A DNA stretch of 25,984 nt from DATDMG01 sp036518955 (GCA_036518955.1 DATDMG010000177.1:1-25984); one strand, 5' to 3'; numbered from the stretch's first letter, positions 7,822-14,648 are shown. A program made the numbers and translations. Notes: generated by a model from the letters alone, not told the origin.

Positions 7822-8994
7822 GTGCGCGCCGGACTGGGACGCCATACCCGAAGTGCGGTCCTCAGTAGCGCTCTCGCGGTCTGGATCGGAGTGGTGGCAG
7901 GGCTCGGACCGGCCGACGCGGCGGATGTGGCAGGGGCCCGGGCTCCCGACGGTGCGATGACCATCGGTGCGGCAGCGGCCGATGGTGCGGGGGATGCCGC
8001 CGACCAGGCGATGGCCCGGGCGGCATGGGACGGCATGGTGGAACTCGGTCGGGTCGCCACGACCGTTCCCCTGCCCGAGTCGAAGCAGAGCCCGGCCGCC
8101 GCCCTCGATCGCCCGCGGTGGAGCTGGGACGGCTGGGCGTCCGGGGTCGCCGACACCGCCGCGGAGACGGACGCCTTCGGGACGTGGCGCGGTTCACCGG
8201 TGCGGGCGGTAGCCGTCTGGAGCGACACGGACGCCGACGCGCAGACGGCGTTGAGCGCCGTCACCGCCTATGCCGGCTACACCGGCGATCTGGACGTCGC
8301 GGTCGGGGCCCTGGTGCGTGGCGAGACCTGGGAGCAGGCGGCGTCAGGCCAGTTCGTGCAGCGCTGGACGACGGCGATGCGCACCCTGCGGGGGATGCGC
8401 GCCGGCAAGGGGATCACGTACGTCCGGATCGCCCACGAGTGCAACGGTGACTGGATGGCCTGGGGTGTCAACGCCGCCAACCTCGCCGCCTACCAGGCCG
8501 GATACCGGTTGTACGCCTCGATCGTGCGCAAGGAGTTCCCGGAGGCGCGGCTCACCTGGTCACCCAACGGCGGGAACCACACCGACGTGTCGATCGATCA
8601 GCTGTACCCCGGGGACGACGTGGTGGACGTCGTCGGGCCGGACATCTACGACGGCTACCCCGAGGTGACCAGCGCGGGAGTGTGGAAGGAGTCCTCCTCG
8701 GCGTGGTCGACGCCGCACTCCCCCAAAGGTCTTGCCGCCTGGCGGGTGTGGGCTGCTCGCCGGGGCAAGCCCATCGCGCTGCCCGAATGGGGACTGCCGT
8801 ACGGTGACCACCCGGACTTCATCAAGGGCGTGCACGACCTGATGGCCGCGCACCCCGGGCAGAAGGGCGCGGTCAGCAACGCCGGCCGGTTCGTCTACGA
8901 CGTCTACTTCAACGCCGAACGCAAATTCAAGATCTATAACGGTCCGAACGGGGCCTCGGGTGCCCTGTACCGGTCCCTGACCTGGGGTAGCTGA
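7822..8994 (+). CDS. Secreted GH26-like glycoside hydrolase, copy 2
   Basis: GTG 7822 (390 aa) is preferred over GTG 7798 because GGGAGGGGG (7806-7814) sits seven bases upstream of it. A signal peptide follows, with a hydrophobic core at about residues 12-29 and cleavage near A33. The mature protein has a short linker and the same GH26-like barrel as its upstream neighbour. Probable acid/base Glu206 is in RIAHECNGDW and probable nucleophile Glu322 is in LPEWGL. Both copies share the block DDVVDVVGP followed by YDGYP, and both end in WGS. Tandem duplication followed by divergence is the simplest origin. The N-terminal linkers differ completely. The enzyme is likely secreted and acts on a beta-mannan-like or cell-surface glycan; the substrate is unknown. 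A strong terminator follows. Confidence 0.78.
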   Translation: MRAGLGRHTRSAVLSSALAVWIGVVAGLGPADAADVAGARAPDGAMTIGAAAADGAGDAADQAMARAAWDGMVELGRVATTVPLPESKQSPAAALDRPRWSWDGWASGVADTAAETDAFGTWRGSPVRAVAVWSDTDADAQTALSAVTAYAGYTGDLDVAVGALVRGETWEQAASGQFVQRWTTAMRTLRGMRAGKGITYVRIAHECNGDWMAWGVNAANLAAYQAGYRLYASIVRKEFPEARLTWSPNGGNHTDVSIDQLYPGDDVVDVVGPDIYDGYPEVTSAGVWKESSSAWSTPHSPKGLAAWRVWAARRGKPIALPEWGLPYGDHPDFIKGVHDLMAAHPGQKGAVSNAGRFVYDVYFNAERKFKIYNGPNGASGALYRSLTWGS

Positions 8995-9034
8995 GGTCGC
9001 TCGGGGACGGCGCCGGTGATCCGGCTCGGCGTCG

Positions 9035-9074
9035 CGCCGCCCGCCCGCCCAGCGGCTCCGGCGGGCGGGCGGCG
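9035..9074. terminator. Perfect 15-bp stem, bidirectional terminator
   Basis: CGCCGCCCGCCCGCC pairs perfectly with GGCGGGCGGGCGGCG across a 10-nt loop, between the convergent hydrolase and EF-hand genes. Flanking CCGGCTCG and CGAGCCGG could extend the stem. Confidence 0.8.
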
Positions 9075-9092
9075 AGCCGGCCGGGCGACTGG

Positions 9093-9305
9093 TCAGGCCT
9101 TCTCCAGATACGCCTTCAGCTCGTCGCGGGTGACCTTGCCGTCGCCGTCCGCGTCGATGAAGCCGAGCATCGTGCTGGCGGCGTCGTTGCTCAGTGGTTG
9201 ACCCATCGCGGCGAGCATGGCCGTGATCTCATCGGCGGTGATGAGCCCGTCGCCGTCCTTGTCGATCGTCGTGAACGTCGCCTCGAACTCGTCGGCAGAC
9301 AGCAC
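9093..9305 (-). CDS. Small two-EF-hand calcium-binding protein
   Basis: This 70-aa protein is almost entirely a pair of EF-hands. Two canonical 12-residue loops are present: DKDGDGLITADE (residues 15-26) and DADGDGKVTRDE (51-62). All calcium-coordinating positions and the final Glu are intact, so it should bind two Ca2+ ions. There is no signal peptide or membrane segment, so it is cytoplasmic. It resembles calerythrin- or calsensin-type small actinobacterial Ca2+ sensors. The start is GTG 9305, with GAGGGGG five bases upstream. Only 9 bp separate it from the TetR gene ahead of it on the same strand, so the two are probably co-transcribed. Binding to a partner protein is likely but cannot be predicted. 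Confidence 0.9.
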   Translation of the reverse strand: MLSADEFEATFTTIDKDGDGLITADEITAMLAAMGQPLSNDAASTMLGFIDADGDGKVTRDELKAYLEKA

Positions 9306-9314
9306 GTCGCCCCC

Positions 9315-9983
9315 TCACTCGACCCCCGTGCGCCCCGGGTGGCGCCCGAGCTCGCCGCGCAATCTACCATCGGGGTCGCCGGGATCCGGGGTCAGCGTGG
9401 ACGCCGCCAGCAGCAGCGGTACCACCTGGGCGAGTACGTCGTCCGGGTCGATGCCGTCCGGATCGAGGGCCAGGTGGATCGCCGTCCCGTCGGCGGCGGC
9501 CAGCACGAGAGCGGCCATGGGTTCCGGCTCGACCCAGGGTGCCAGGTAGCCGGCCTCCTGCAGTTCCTCGAGGCGGGCGGCAAGTTCTGCCCGCAGCTGC
9601 CGCATCAGTTCCCGGATCTGCTCCCGGAACGGCTCGCTGCGCGGCACCAGGGCGAGTGCCTCGAGGTAGGCGGGAACGCGCGGCCGCGCGTCGGCGAGCG
9701 CGGCCTGCAGCTCCCAGACGGCGCGGACGAGGTGTCCTGCCGGATCCTCGGTGAGGCCCCGAAGGGCGGCCCGGGCAGGCTCGAGCCAGGCCCGGACGGC
9801 TCCGACCAGCGCCTGCGCCACCAGCTCGTCCTTCGACCCGAAGTGATACGTGATGGCCTGCAGATTCGTCCCTGCTGCGGCAGCGATCTGCCGGGACGTC
9901 GCACCGGCGACTCCCGCGTCGCCCACGACCGTGAGCGCGGCGGACAGTAACCGCTCACGCGTCCCCTGGCGCTGTTCAGTCAT
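9315..9983 (-). CDS. TetR family transcriptional regulator
   Basis: A 222-aa repressor. Residues 1-60 form the TetR N-terminal HTH (TRERLLSAALTVVGDAGV, then TSRQIAAAAGTNLQAITYHF). The rest is a helical ligand-binding domain. The frame is open far upstream, but MTEQRQGTRERLL from ATG 9983 is the normal TetR start. It is divergent from the NAD(P)-binding protein gene, and the 72 bp between them hold a palindrome overlapping that gene's -10, which suggests control of the neighbour and of itself. The EF-hand gene follows directly. The ligand is unknown. Confidence 0.92.
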   Translation of the reverse strand: MTEQRQGTRERLLSAALTVVGDAGVAGATSRQIAAAAGTNLQAITYHFGSKDELVAQALVGAVRAWLEPARAALRGLTEDPAGHLVRAVWELQAALADARPRVPAYLEALALVPRSEPFREQIRELMRQLRAELAARLEELQEAGYLAPWVEPEPMAALVLAAADGTAIHLALDPDGIDPDDVLAQVVPLLLAASTLTPDPGDPDGRLRGELGRHPGRTGVE

Positions 9984-9985
9984 GC

Positions 9986-10001
9986 GAATGTATGATTTCG
10001 A
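9986..10001. promoter_or_regulatory. Shared promoter region with operator-like palindrome (TetR / SDR-like gene)
   Basis: CGAATGTATGATTTCG has perfect CGAA/TTCG arms and a partly symmetric AT-rich core. It contains a near-consensus -10 for the plus strand, TATGAT (9991-9996), and overlaps the start region of the TetR gene. This is the expected place for a TetR operator that controls both divergent genes. Confidence 0.5.
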
Positions 10002-10055
10002 CGCGGGATCATGCTCGACCCGGAACGGGCGACGGAAGAGCGAGGTGCGTGCGGC

Positions 10056-11000
10056 ATGTCGGATCGACCTGGTGACCTGGACGTCGTGACGGGGGCCTTC
10101 GGCTACACCGGACGGTACCTCACCCGCCGCCTCCGGTCGGCCGGCCGGCGGGTGCGCACCCTGACCGCGCATCCGAGGCCGCACGACCCCGCGGGCGGGC
10201 CACCGATCGAGATCCACCCCTACCACTTCGACGATCCGGATGCCCTGGTCGGCTCGCTGCGCGGAGCGGACACCCTGTTCAACACCTACTGGGTTCGGTA
10301 CACCCACGCGGGGACCAGCTACCCGGAGGCGGTGCGGAACAGCCGCCGCCTGATCGAGGCCGCGGTCGAGGCCGGCGTCCGGCGCCTGGTGCACATCAGC
10401 ATCACCAAGCCGCAGCACGACTCGTTCTACGCGTACTACCGGGGCAAGGCCGAGGTGGAGGACGCCGTCCGGGCCAGTGGCCTGTCCTATGCGATCGTCC
10501 GGCCGACGGTTCTGTTCGGGGGCGACGACATCCTGATCAACAACATCGCCTGGCTGGTGCGTCGGTTCCGGGTGTTCGCGATCCCCGGGGACGGCCGGTA
10601 CCGGCTGCGGCCCGTCGCGACCGCGGATCTCGCGGACCTCGCCGTCCGGCTCGCCGCCAGCCCCGTCGACGTGACCGTCGATGCGGTGGGTCCGCAGAGT
10701 TTCGCCTTCGAAGACCTGGTCGCCGCCGTCGCCGGCGCCGTCGGGGTGCGGTACCGGGCGGTCCACGTGCCCCCGGCCGCGGTGAGTCTGGTCCTGCCGC
10801 TCCTGGGCCTGCTGGCCCACGACGTCGTCCTCACCAGCGACGAGCTGCGCGGTCTGATGGCCGAGTACGTGCACGTGGACGGCGAGGCGACCTGCCCCAC
10901 CCGGCTGACCGACTACCTCGCCGCCCGGGGGCGGGAACTGGGGGCCACCTACCAGTCGGAGCTGGCCCGACGCCGTCCACCGATTCCGGCGGCTGGCTGA
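10056..11000 (+). CDS. NAD(P)-binding Rossmann protein, NmrA / atypical SDR family
   Basis: The start is ATG 10056 (314 aa), because the dinucleotide-binding motif TGAFGYTGRYL then begins at residue 12. The extra 15 residues from ATG 10011 look non-coding. The GxxGxxG motif, a Rossmann fold of about 130 residues, the phrase VRRLVHISITKP and a YxxxK pair (YYRGK near residue 130) place it among extended or atypical SDRs of the NmrA / NDUFA9-like type. Those act as oxidoreductases, epimerases or redox-sensing proteins. No signal peptide is present; a hydrophobic stretch near residue 245 is probably buried. It is likely regulated by the divergent TetR gene. The substrate is unknown. Confidence 0.82.
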   Translation: MSDRPGDLDVVTGAFGYTGRYLTRRLRSAGRRVRTLTAHPRPHDPAGGPPIEIHPYHFDDPDALVGSLRGADTLFNTYWVRYTHAGTSYPEAVRNSRRLIEAAVEAGVRRLVHISITKPQHDSFYAYYRGKAEVEDAVRASGLSYAIVRPTVLFGGDDILINNIAWLVRRFRVFAIPGDGRYRLRPVATADLADLAVRLAASPVDVTVDAVGPQSFAFEDLVAAVAGAVGVRYRAVHVPPAAVSLVLPLLGLLAHDVVLTSDELRGLMAEYVHVDGEATCPTRLTDYLAARGRELGATYQSELARRRPPIPAAG

Positions 11001-11055
11001 TACCGGCGGTTGGCCGAGGCCGGAGAGGGTGCGTCGCGGTCGGGTGCGAGGCCCG

Positions 11056-11985
11056 CTACGAGGACTCCTCGATCGGCTCGCGGTCCTCACCGGCCGACAA
11101 CATGACAGGCAGCACCCGCTCAGTGATGATCTTAGCGGCGTGCAGGGACTGCTCGGCAGACTCCTGCGCCCGGATCGTCACCAGCTGGCTACGGCCTTCC
11201 ATCCGCCGTGCCAGGCGCCGCTGTATGGCCGCGTGGTCCTGCAACCGGGCGGTCGCCATCCACAGCGCTTCCTCGATACCCAGGGCTTGCGCCGCCGCCA
11301 GGGTCTGGGGCGAGAACGCATGGCCGGTCTGACACCCGTCATGAAGCATCTGCCCACTCATGTCCACCTCCCCCGCCGCCTGCTCGTCGGGGTTCGGCAC
11401 CTCCGTCTCGGGGACAGGACGGCCGACCCTTGCCGCAACCGCTGGCCCCAGTTCTGCCGCCGAGGTATGCATCGCGTTCGGGACCAGCGCCGATGCCGCG
11501 GACGGCATGCTGTCGAACAGTGCGTCGGCTGGGTCTTGAATCAGCACCTCGCCACCGGCCGCCGTCACAGCGGCCGCGCCGCTGGCGCCGTCGTCCAGCG
11601 CACCCGACAGCACCACGGCGAGAACCCGCGAGCCGAACTGCCGGGCCGCGCTGCAGAACAAGGGGTCGATCGCCGGGCGGGCCCAGTTCATCAGAGGCCC
11701 CCGGACCAGCCGTAGCCGACCGTCGTGATCGAAGGACAGGTGTCGTCCCGGGGGCGCTATAGTCACCAACCCGCGGGTCAGCTGTTGCCCGTCGACCGCG
11801 TACGCCACCGGCAGCCGGCCACCCATCCAGATCAGGGCCGACAGCGCACCCGGTGAGCTGGGAGGTGCATGGAGCACGACCACGATGTTCGCTGGTAGGC
11901 CTGGCGGCAGGCCCGCCAGCATCTGGTGCAGCGCGCCGAGGCCGCCCGCCGAGGCACCCACGACCACAAGGTCACGCTCGGGCAT
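11056..11985 (-). CDS. Stand-alone CheB-type methylesterase-domain protein (no receiver domain)
   Basis: A 309-aa protein. The start is ATG 11985, with GGAGG eight bases upstream; the frame is open further but is not protein-like there. Residues 4-185 are a CheB methylesterase domain. The triad is visible: Ser12 in GASAGG, His39 and Asp132 in SGALDDG. It has no receiver domain, so it is not the classical chemotaxis CheB, which is present at 21631-22737. The C-terminal 120 residues match the usual tail of such stand-alone proteins (GHAFSP near 240, then an EEALW helix). The CPxCGG zinc-ribbon cysteines normally ahead of that tail are missing; only HDGCQTGH remains. These proteins often act in signalling outside flagellar chemotaxis. 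The role here is unknown. Confidence 0.82.
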   Translation of the reverse strand: MPERDLVVVGASAGGLGALHQMLAGLPPGLPANIVVVLHAPPSSPGALSALIWMGGRLPVAYAVDGQQLTRGLVTIAPPGRHLSFDHDGRLRLVRGPLMNWARPAIDPLFCSAARQFGSRVLAVVLSGALDDGASGAAAVTAAGGEVLIQDPADALFDSMPSAASALVPNAMHTSAAELGPAVAARVGRPVPETEVPNPDEQAAGEVDMSGQMLHDGCQTGHAFSPQTLAAAQALGIEEALWMATARLQDHAAIQRRLARRMEGRSQLVTIRAQESAEQSLHAAKIITERVLPVMLSAGEDREPIEESS

Positions 11986-12222
11986 CTCGAAACCTCCACC
12001 GATCAGGGTAGGCGAGCGGTGACACGGTGTCGACCGGCCGGGTCCACCACGGTCCATCGTGGCCGGGTGCGCAGGCCGCGCGGGTGGCGCGCACCGAAGC
12101 GGCGTCGTCAGCAGAGATGCTGACCAGGCGACCTTGGGAGCGCTCGAACCACGGGGCCCGAGGCCCTGTCGAGGGCCGATGGTCCTGCGTCGTGCGAGGG
12201 TCCGCGAAGCGATCATAGTGTC

Positions 12223-12807
12223 ATGGCCGCGAACCGTGGCGAGGAGCAGAAGGCTCGCGCCCGGGAACGGGCCGGGCAGGCGGGCCGCCGTGCGGTCGAG
12301 CTGGGGGCACTGGCCGAACAGTTCTCCGCCGGGTCGTCCTGCACCCCGGAGATGCTCCGGCAGGCCCAGAGGGCCGCCATCGAGGCCAGACATCGAGCAG
12401 CCCGCGCAGCCGACTACGCCAGACAGAGCCACGAGTGCTCCGCCGCCGCCCACGAGCGGGCGGCCGTCCTGTTCGACGAGACCGCGGGCCGTAGCGGCGA
12501 CGCCGAACGCCTCCGTGAGCGGGCCAGGCTGCATCGACAGGCCGCCGAGCAGGATCGTCGAGCGGCCGCACTGGACCAAGCCCGGTGCGCCGCGCTTGAA
12601 AGCGATCAAGGCTGCGGCGCCCGCGATCGACGTACCGGTGCATCGAGAGGCTCACCCACGCTCACCGCCGGTCGTGCCGGCGCTGGGGATCTCGGTCTTC
12701 GCGGCCCTGGACGGTCTGCGGAGACACGCCGTGCTGGGCGGGCCAGGCGGGTTGATGACATGTGGAACGCGACGTGCTGTCCGGTCGAGGGTCTGCCGCT
12801 CGGCTGA
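12223..12807 (+). CDS. Ala/Arg/Glu-rich helical protein, unknown function, tail probably not native
   Basis: Not assigned to a known family. Residues 1 to about 130 are dense in Ala, Arg, Glu and Gln, with heptad-like patterning, and should form long helices or a coiled coil with no signal peptide. It is divergent from the stand-alone CheB-type gene across 237 bp that show no clear operator. Small Ala-rich helical proteins do occur beside such genes in actinobacteria, so a functional link is possible. From about residue 140 the frame runs through DNA that encodes other broken genes in different frames, and the last 20 or so residues look like the end of a VapC toxin. The native protein probably ended earlier. 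No clear Shine-Dalgarno precedes ATG 12223, and a TANNNT box sits immediately upstream. Confidence 0.5.
   Translation: MAANRGEEQKARARERAGQAGRRAVELGALAEQFSAGSSCTPEMLRQAQRAAIEARHRAARAADYARQSHECSAAAHERAAVLFDETAGRSGDAERLRERARLHRQAAEQDRRAAALDQARCAALESDQGCGARDRRTGASRGSPTLTAGRAGAGDLGLRGPGRSAETRRAGRARRVDDMWNATCCPVEGLPLG
12640..12760 (+). pseudogene. Decayed fragment related to the 15278-15706 gene
   Basis: Bases 12674-12713 are nearly the same as bases around 15427-15466 inside the intact gene at 15278, and one frame encodes VPALGISVFAALDG against VPVLGISVFAALDD there. Just upstream, another frame gives RLTHAHRR, matching KLSAHATRTAR in the intact gene, so a frameshift or deletion lies between. A weak match to DGILGGKL continues to about 12750. 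No full reading frame survives. It shows that a second copy of this module once stood here. Confidence 0.65.
12736..12807 (+). pseudogene. C-terminal fragment of a PIN-domain (VapC-like) toxin
   Basis: The translation RRVDDMWNATCCPVEGLPLG resembles the last conserved PIN block (VNDxWIAACCLxxGLPLAT), which contains the third catalytic acid. It ends at a stop at 12805 before the usual end. It is fused in frame to unrelated upstream sequence. The PIN gene at 13678 lacks exactly this part, but the two pieces are in the wrong order to be one simply interrupted gene. Confidence 0.5.
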
Positions 12808-13139
12808 GCTGCGCCGGAGGTCGATCGGGAGTGGCCTGGAGCGACCCTGGTCGACCTCGCTCCATGGCCCGTTAACGGCCCGGGGCGGGCGGCTGGAACA
12901 CTCCTGCGCTCGGACGCCGGGAGCGCTCGGGCGGGCCAGGCGGCACCCCCAGTACGGCGCCCAGAGCGAGTGCCCGCGGTGCCTCGCGGCCGGCGGCAGC
13001 CTGGCAGGCGCGGGCCCGGTGCTCAAGAGCCGGGGCCCGACTGCGCCGGGTCGCTACGTAAGCCCGGCGACGTCGACCGGACACCGCTAGAGTCCGTGCC
13101 GGGGGTACCGATCTGTGCGGATCCGGGCAGCTGTCCTGG
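12808..13139. other. Non-coding stretch with one perfect palindrome
   Basis: No convincing gene on either strand. A 10-bp perfect palindrome, CCGTTAACGG, lies at about 12867-12876. A possible -10, TAGAGT, at 13088-13093 could serve the secreted protein downstream. Long open frames here have no protein-like features. Confidence 0.4.
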
Positions 13140-13169
13140 ACCCCCATGCCCAAGCCCGCACATGGGGGT
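13140..13169 (+). promoter_or_regulatory. Hairpin covering the ribosome binding site of the next gene
   Basis: ACCCCCATG (13140-13148) pairs perfectly with CATGGGGGT (13161-13169) across 12 nt. The only Shine-Dalgarno-like sequence for ATG 13176, GGGGG, is in the 3' arm. If transcription starts near 13100, the hairpin would hide the ribosome binding site. It could equally be a DNA operator. Confidence 0.5.
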
Positions 13170-13175
13170 TAGATC

Positions 13176-13526
13176 ATGAAGCGTTCGAAGGTCCTGACCG
13201 TGTCGGGCGTGGTCGCCGCGGCAACGGTCCTGCTCACCGCCGTGCCGGCCTCGGCGAACGCGGTCTCGGGTGGCAGCATCGGCTGCGCCCCGGACATGGT
13301 CGTGCAGATCAGCTGGACCCAGAACAAGGCCGGGTACGTCTACGACTTCGAGAAGTTCTCGAAGGACGACAAGCCGTCGACGGACGATTACCTGTTGGGC
13401 AGCAAGGGGTCGAACCGGATGGTCCTCGGGGTGCGCTCGCTCTACGGGTGGTCGCTGACGTCGAAGACGTCGGGCGTGGTCATCTCGCACGCGTCCGCCA
13501 ATTGCGTGGACCGGCCGAACGACTGA
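13176..13526 (+). CDS. Small secreted protein of unknown function
   Basis: 116 aa. It has a clear Sec signal peptide (MKRSK, then a hydrophobic run to about residue 23) with a likely cleavage site after PASA at residue 27. The mature part, about 89 residues, has exactly two cysteines (C37 and C110), which could form a single disulfide joining the two ends of the domain. The pattern of alternating polar and aromatic residues (YVYDF, LYGWSL) suggests a small beta-sandwich. No family is recognised. It lies alone, at the edge of the accessory region, with a hairpin over its ribosome binding site. Codon use is typical of the genome, so it is probably a real gene. Confidence 0.75.
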   Translation: MKRSKVLTVSGVVAAATVLLTAVPASANAVSGGSIGCAPDMVVQISWTQNKAGYVYDFEKFSKDDKPSTDDYLLGSKGSNRMVLGVRSLYGWSLTSKTSGVVISHASANCVDRPND

Positions 13527-13587
13527 TCTGGTACGTCGCGGACCGGGCCCGGCCGCGGACCGGCCGGTAGGTGACGGTTCGTAGTAC

Positions 13588-13674
13588 ATGGGTGAGCCCG
13601 CGGTGGTCTCGGACGAGGAGTGCGAGGAGTTCCTGGCGCAGCATTACGCCGATCGGCGTGAGGGGCTCGCGTAG
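13588..13674 (+). CDS. 28-codon ORF ahead of the PIN gene, possible antitoxin remnant
   Basis: An acidic 28-residue peptide (starts MGEPAVV, ends DRREGLA) whose stop is 3 bp before the PIN toxin start. The position is that of a VapB antitoxin, but it is far shorter than any VapB and has no DNA-binding part. It is either a remnant or a chance ORF. Confidence 0.3.
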   Translation: MGEPAVVSDEECEEFLAQHYADRREGLA

Positions 13675-13677
13675 CTC

Positions 13678-13941
13678 ATGGCCGTGCTGATGGTCGACAC
13701 GGACGTCGCCTCCTCGCTCGTGCGGGGCAAGCCCACCGTTGCGGTGTCTCGTGCCCTGGCGCCGCATGTCCCGTGCGTCACGTCCGTGACTGTCGCCGAG
13801 CTGACCGAGTGGGGGATCAACCGGAGTTGGGGCCGCAAGGCCCTCCTAGGGATCGACTCCTGGCGCAGGCGCGTACCCAAGCTGTGGTCGGACGAAGCCA
13901 TCTCACGTACCTGGGGCAGGCTGTCCGCGGAGACCGCAGGG
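13678..13941 (+). pseudogene. Truncated PIN-domain toxin (VapC-like)
   Basis: The first ~88 residues are a good PIN-domain N-terminus: MVDTDVASSL with the first catalytic Asp pair (D7/D9), and CVTSVTVAELTEWG with the second acidic position. Similarity stops after WGRLSAE, at about 13935-13941, exactly where a repeated 64-bp sequence begins. The third acidic block (NDxWIAA) is missing, so the RNase should be inactive. The frame continues to 14022 with unrelated residues. VapC toxins are Mg2+-dependent endoribonucleases paired with VapB; no intact VapB is present. Confidence 0.7.
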
Positions 13942-14005
13942 GGGTGTCCGAGAGATGCCGCTGGAGCCCTGTGTTGCCCGCCTCCTATCGCACGCGGATC
14001 GCATG
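13942..14005 (+). repeat. 64-bp imperfect repeat, copy 1
   Basis: By eye, 52 of 64 positions match bases 15110-15173 without gaps, in direct orientation. The best-conserved part is CTATCGCACGC followed by GATCGCA. This copy starts at the point where the PIN gene loses similarity. What the repeat does is unknown. It may be the border of a mobile unit or a conserved upstream region of the module at 15278. Confidence 0.6.
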
Positions 14006-14057
14006 GGTACCCGTGTCGGTGACGGTGTGCTGTGGGTCGGCCTGGGATGCGACTGAT

Positions 14058-14073
14058 ATAGCATTGATGCTAT
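14058..14073. promoter_or_regulatory. AT-rich perfect palindrome, toxin-antitoxin-type operator
   Basis: ATAGCAT, two bases (TG), then ATGCTAT. It is conspicuously AT-rich in this genome and overlaps the start of the RelE-like toxin remnant. Antitoxin repressors of ribbon-helix-helix or Xre type bind such short palindromes at their own promoters. It may be a relic. Confidence 0.45.
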
Positions 14074-14320
14074 TGCTTGGGGTGGCGTTGAAGCTGGAAC
14101 CGGAGGTCCGTGACTGGCTCGAAGGGTTATCCACGGTGGCGTTCGTAACGGCGGCGTCCTACCTGGACCTGGTGGCGGAGCGGGGTCCTTTGCTCGGCGA
14201 GCCGTACACCAGGCAGTTGGACGGCAAGTTGCGTGAGTTGCGGGTCTCACCTCGACCGTAGGGCGGTTCGGATCACGTACTGGATCGCGTCCGGGCGGCG
14301 GATCGAGACCTCGGTGGGGG
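14067..14320 (+). pseudogene. Frameshifted RelE/HigB-type toxin (phage Gp49-like family)
   Basis: From ATG 14067 the frame gives LEPEVRDWLEGL, then GEPYTRQLDGKLREL, which are hallmark segments of the Gp49-like (PF05973) toxins. It stops at 14261. In the next frame, HLDRRAVRITYWIASGRRI follows at about 14248-14305, which is the expected continuation. A single-base frameshift near 14241-14247 therefore breaks the gene. The usual ending (VLLTVFRKT) and the downstream Xre antitoxin are absent. It was probably a ribosome-dependent mRNA endonuclease of a HigBA-type module and is now inactive. Confidence 0.7.
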
Positions 14321-14375
14321 TCGTGGTCCACCCGTGGCCGGCCCAGACCCAGTAGAACAACACCACCGGCCACGA

Positions 14376-14423
14376 CCTGGGGAATAACGTGAGTTCAGCC
14401 CTGGGGAATTACGTGAGGGCTGA
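14376..14423. repeat. Direct plus inverted repeat, possible insertion-sequence end
   Basis: CCTGGGGAATAACGTGAG (14376-14393) recurs 24 bp later with one change (14400-14417). TCAGCCCT (14395-14402) and AGGGCTGA (14416-14423) form an 8-bp inverted repeat around the second copy. Read on the minus strand, it begins TGTCAGCCCTCACG. Repeated transposase-binding sites next to a TG-starting end are typical of IS termini. No transposase is present. Confidence 0.4.
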
Positions 14424-14648
14424 CACTCGAGGTGCAGGACGTCGCCCTGTTGGGTGATCCGGGACGGGTTGGACGGCGATCACCTCGGCGCCGTCCTCGT
14501 ACGACTGCCAGGCGCAGTACCAGTCACCGTCGAGTTCCAGGGTCCGCGCGGAAGGAGCGGCGGTGACGGTGGCATCGTCGGCTCCTCCTCGCTCCCACGC
14601 CTGGTGATTGTTCCGGTTCGAGCGGACCCGGGTCGGTCCGGCCGCCGG
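14409..14648 (-). pseudogene. Open minus-strand stretch with protein-like sequence, no start codon
   Basis: About 79 codons are open between two stops, and the translation includes LELDGDWYCAWQSYEDGAEV, which has the feel of a real domain. There is no usable start. The 3' end runs into the repeat at 14376-14423 and stops inside it, as if a gene had been cut by an insertion. The family is not recognised. The rest of 14424-15023 contains no other feature I can support. Confidence 0.3.

Noticed and set aside
9984..11090. Long N-terminal extension of the TetR frame (starts at 11090)
   Set aside because: It is antisense to the SDR-like gene and has no protein character; the canonical TetR start is at 9983.
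12059..13090. 343-codon plus-strand frame across the accessory region
   Set aside because: It begins in the divergent intergenic region and overlaps the helical protein in another frame. Only a short stretch near 12.67 kb has homology, to the decayed module gene.
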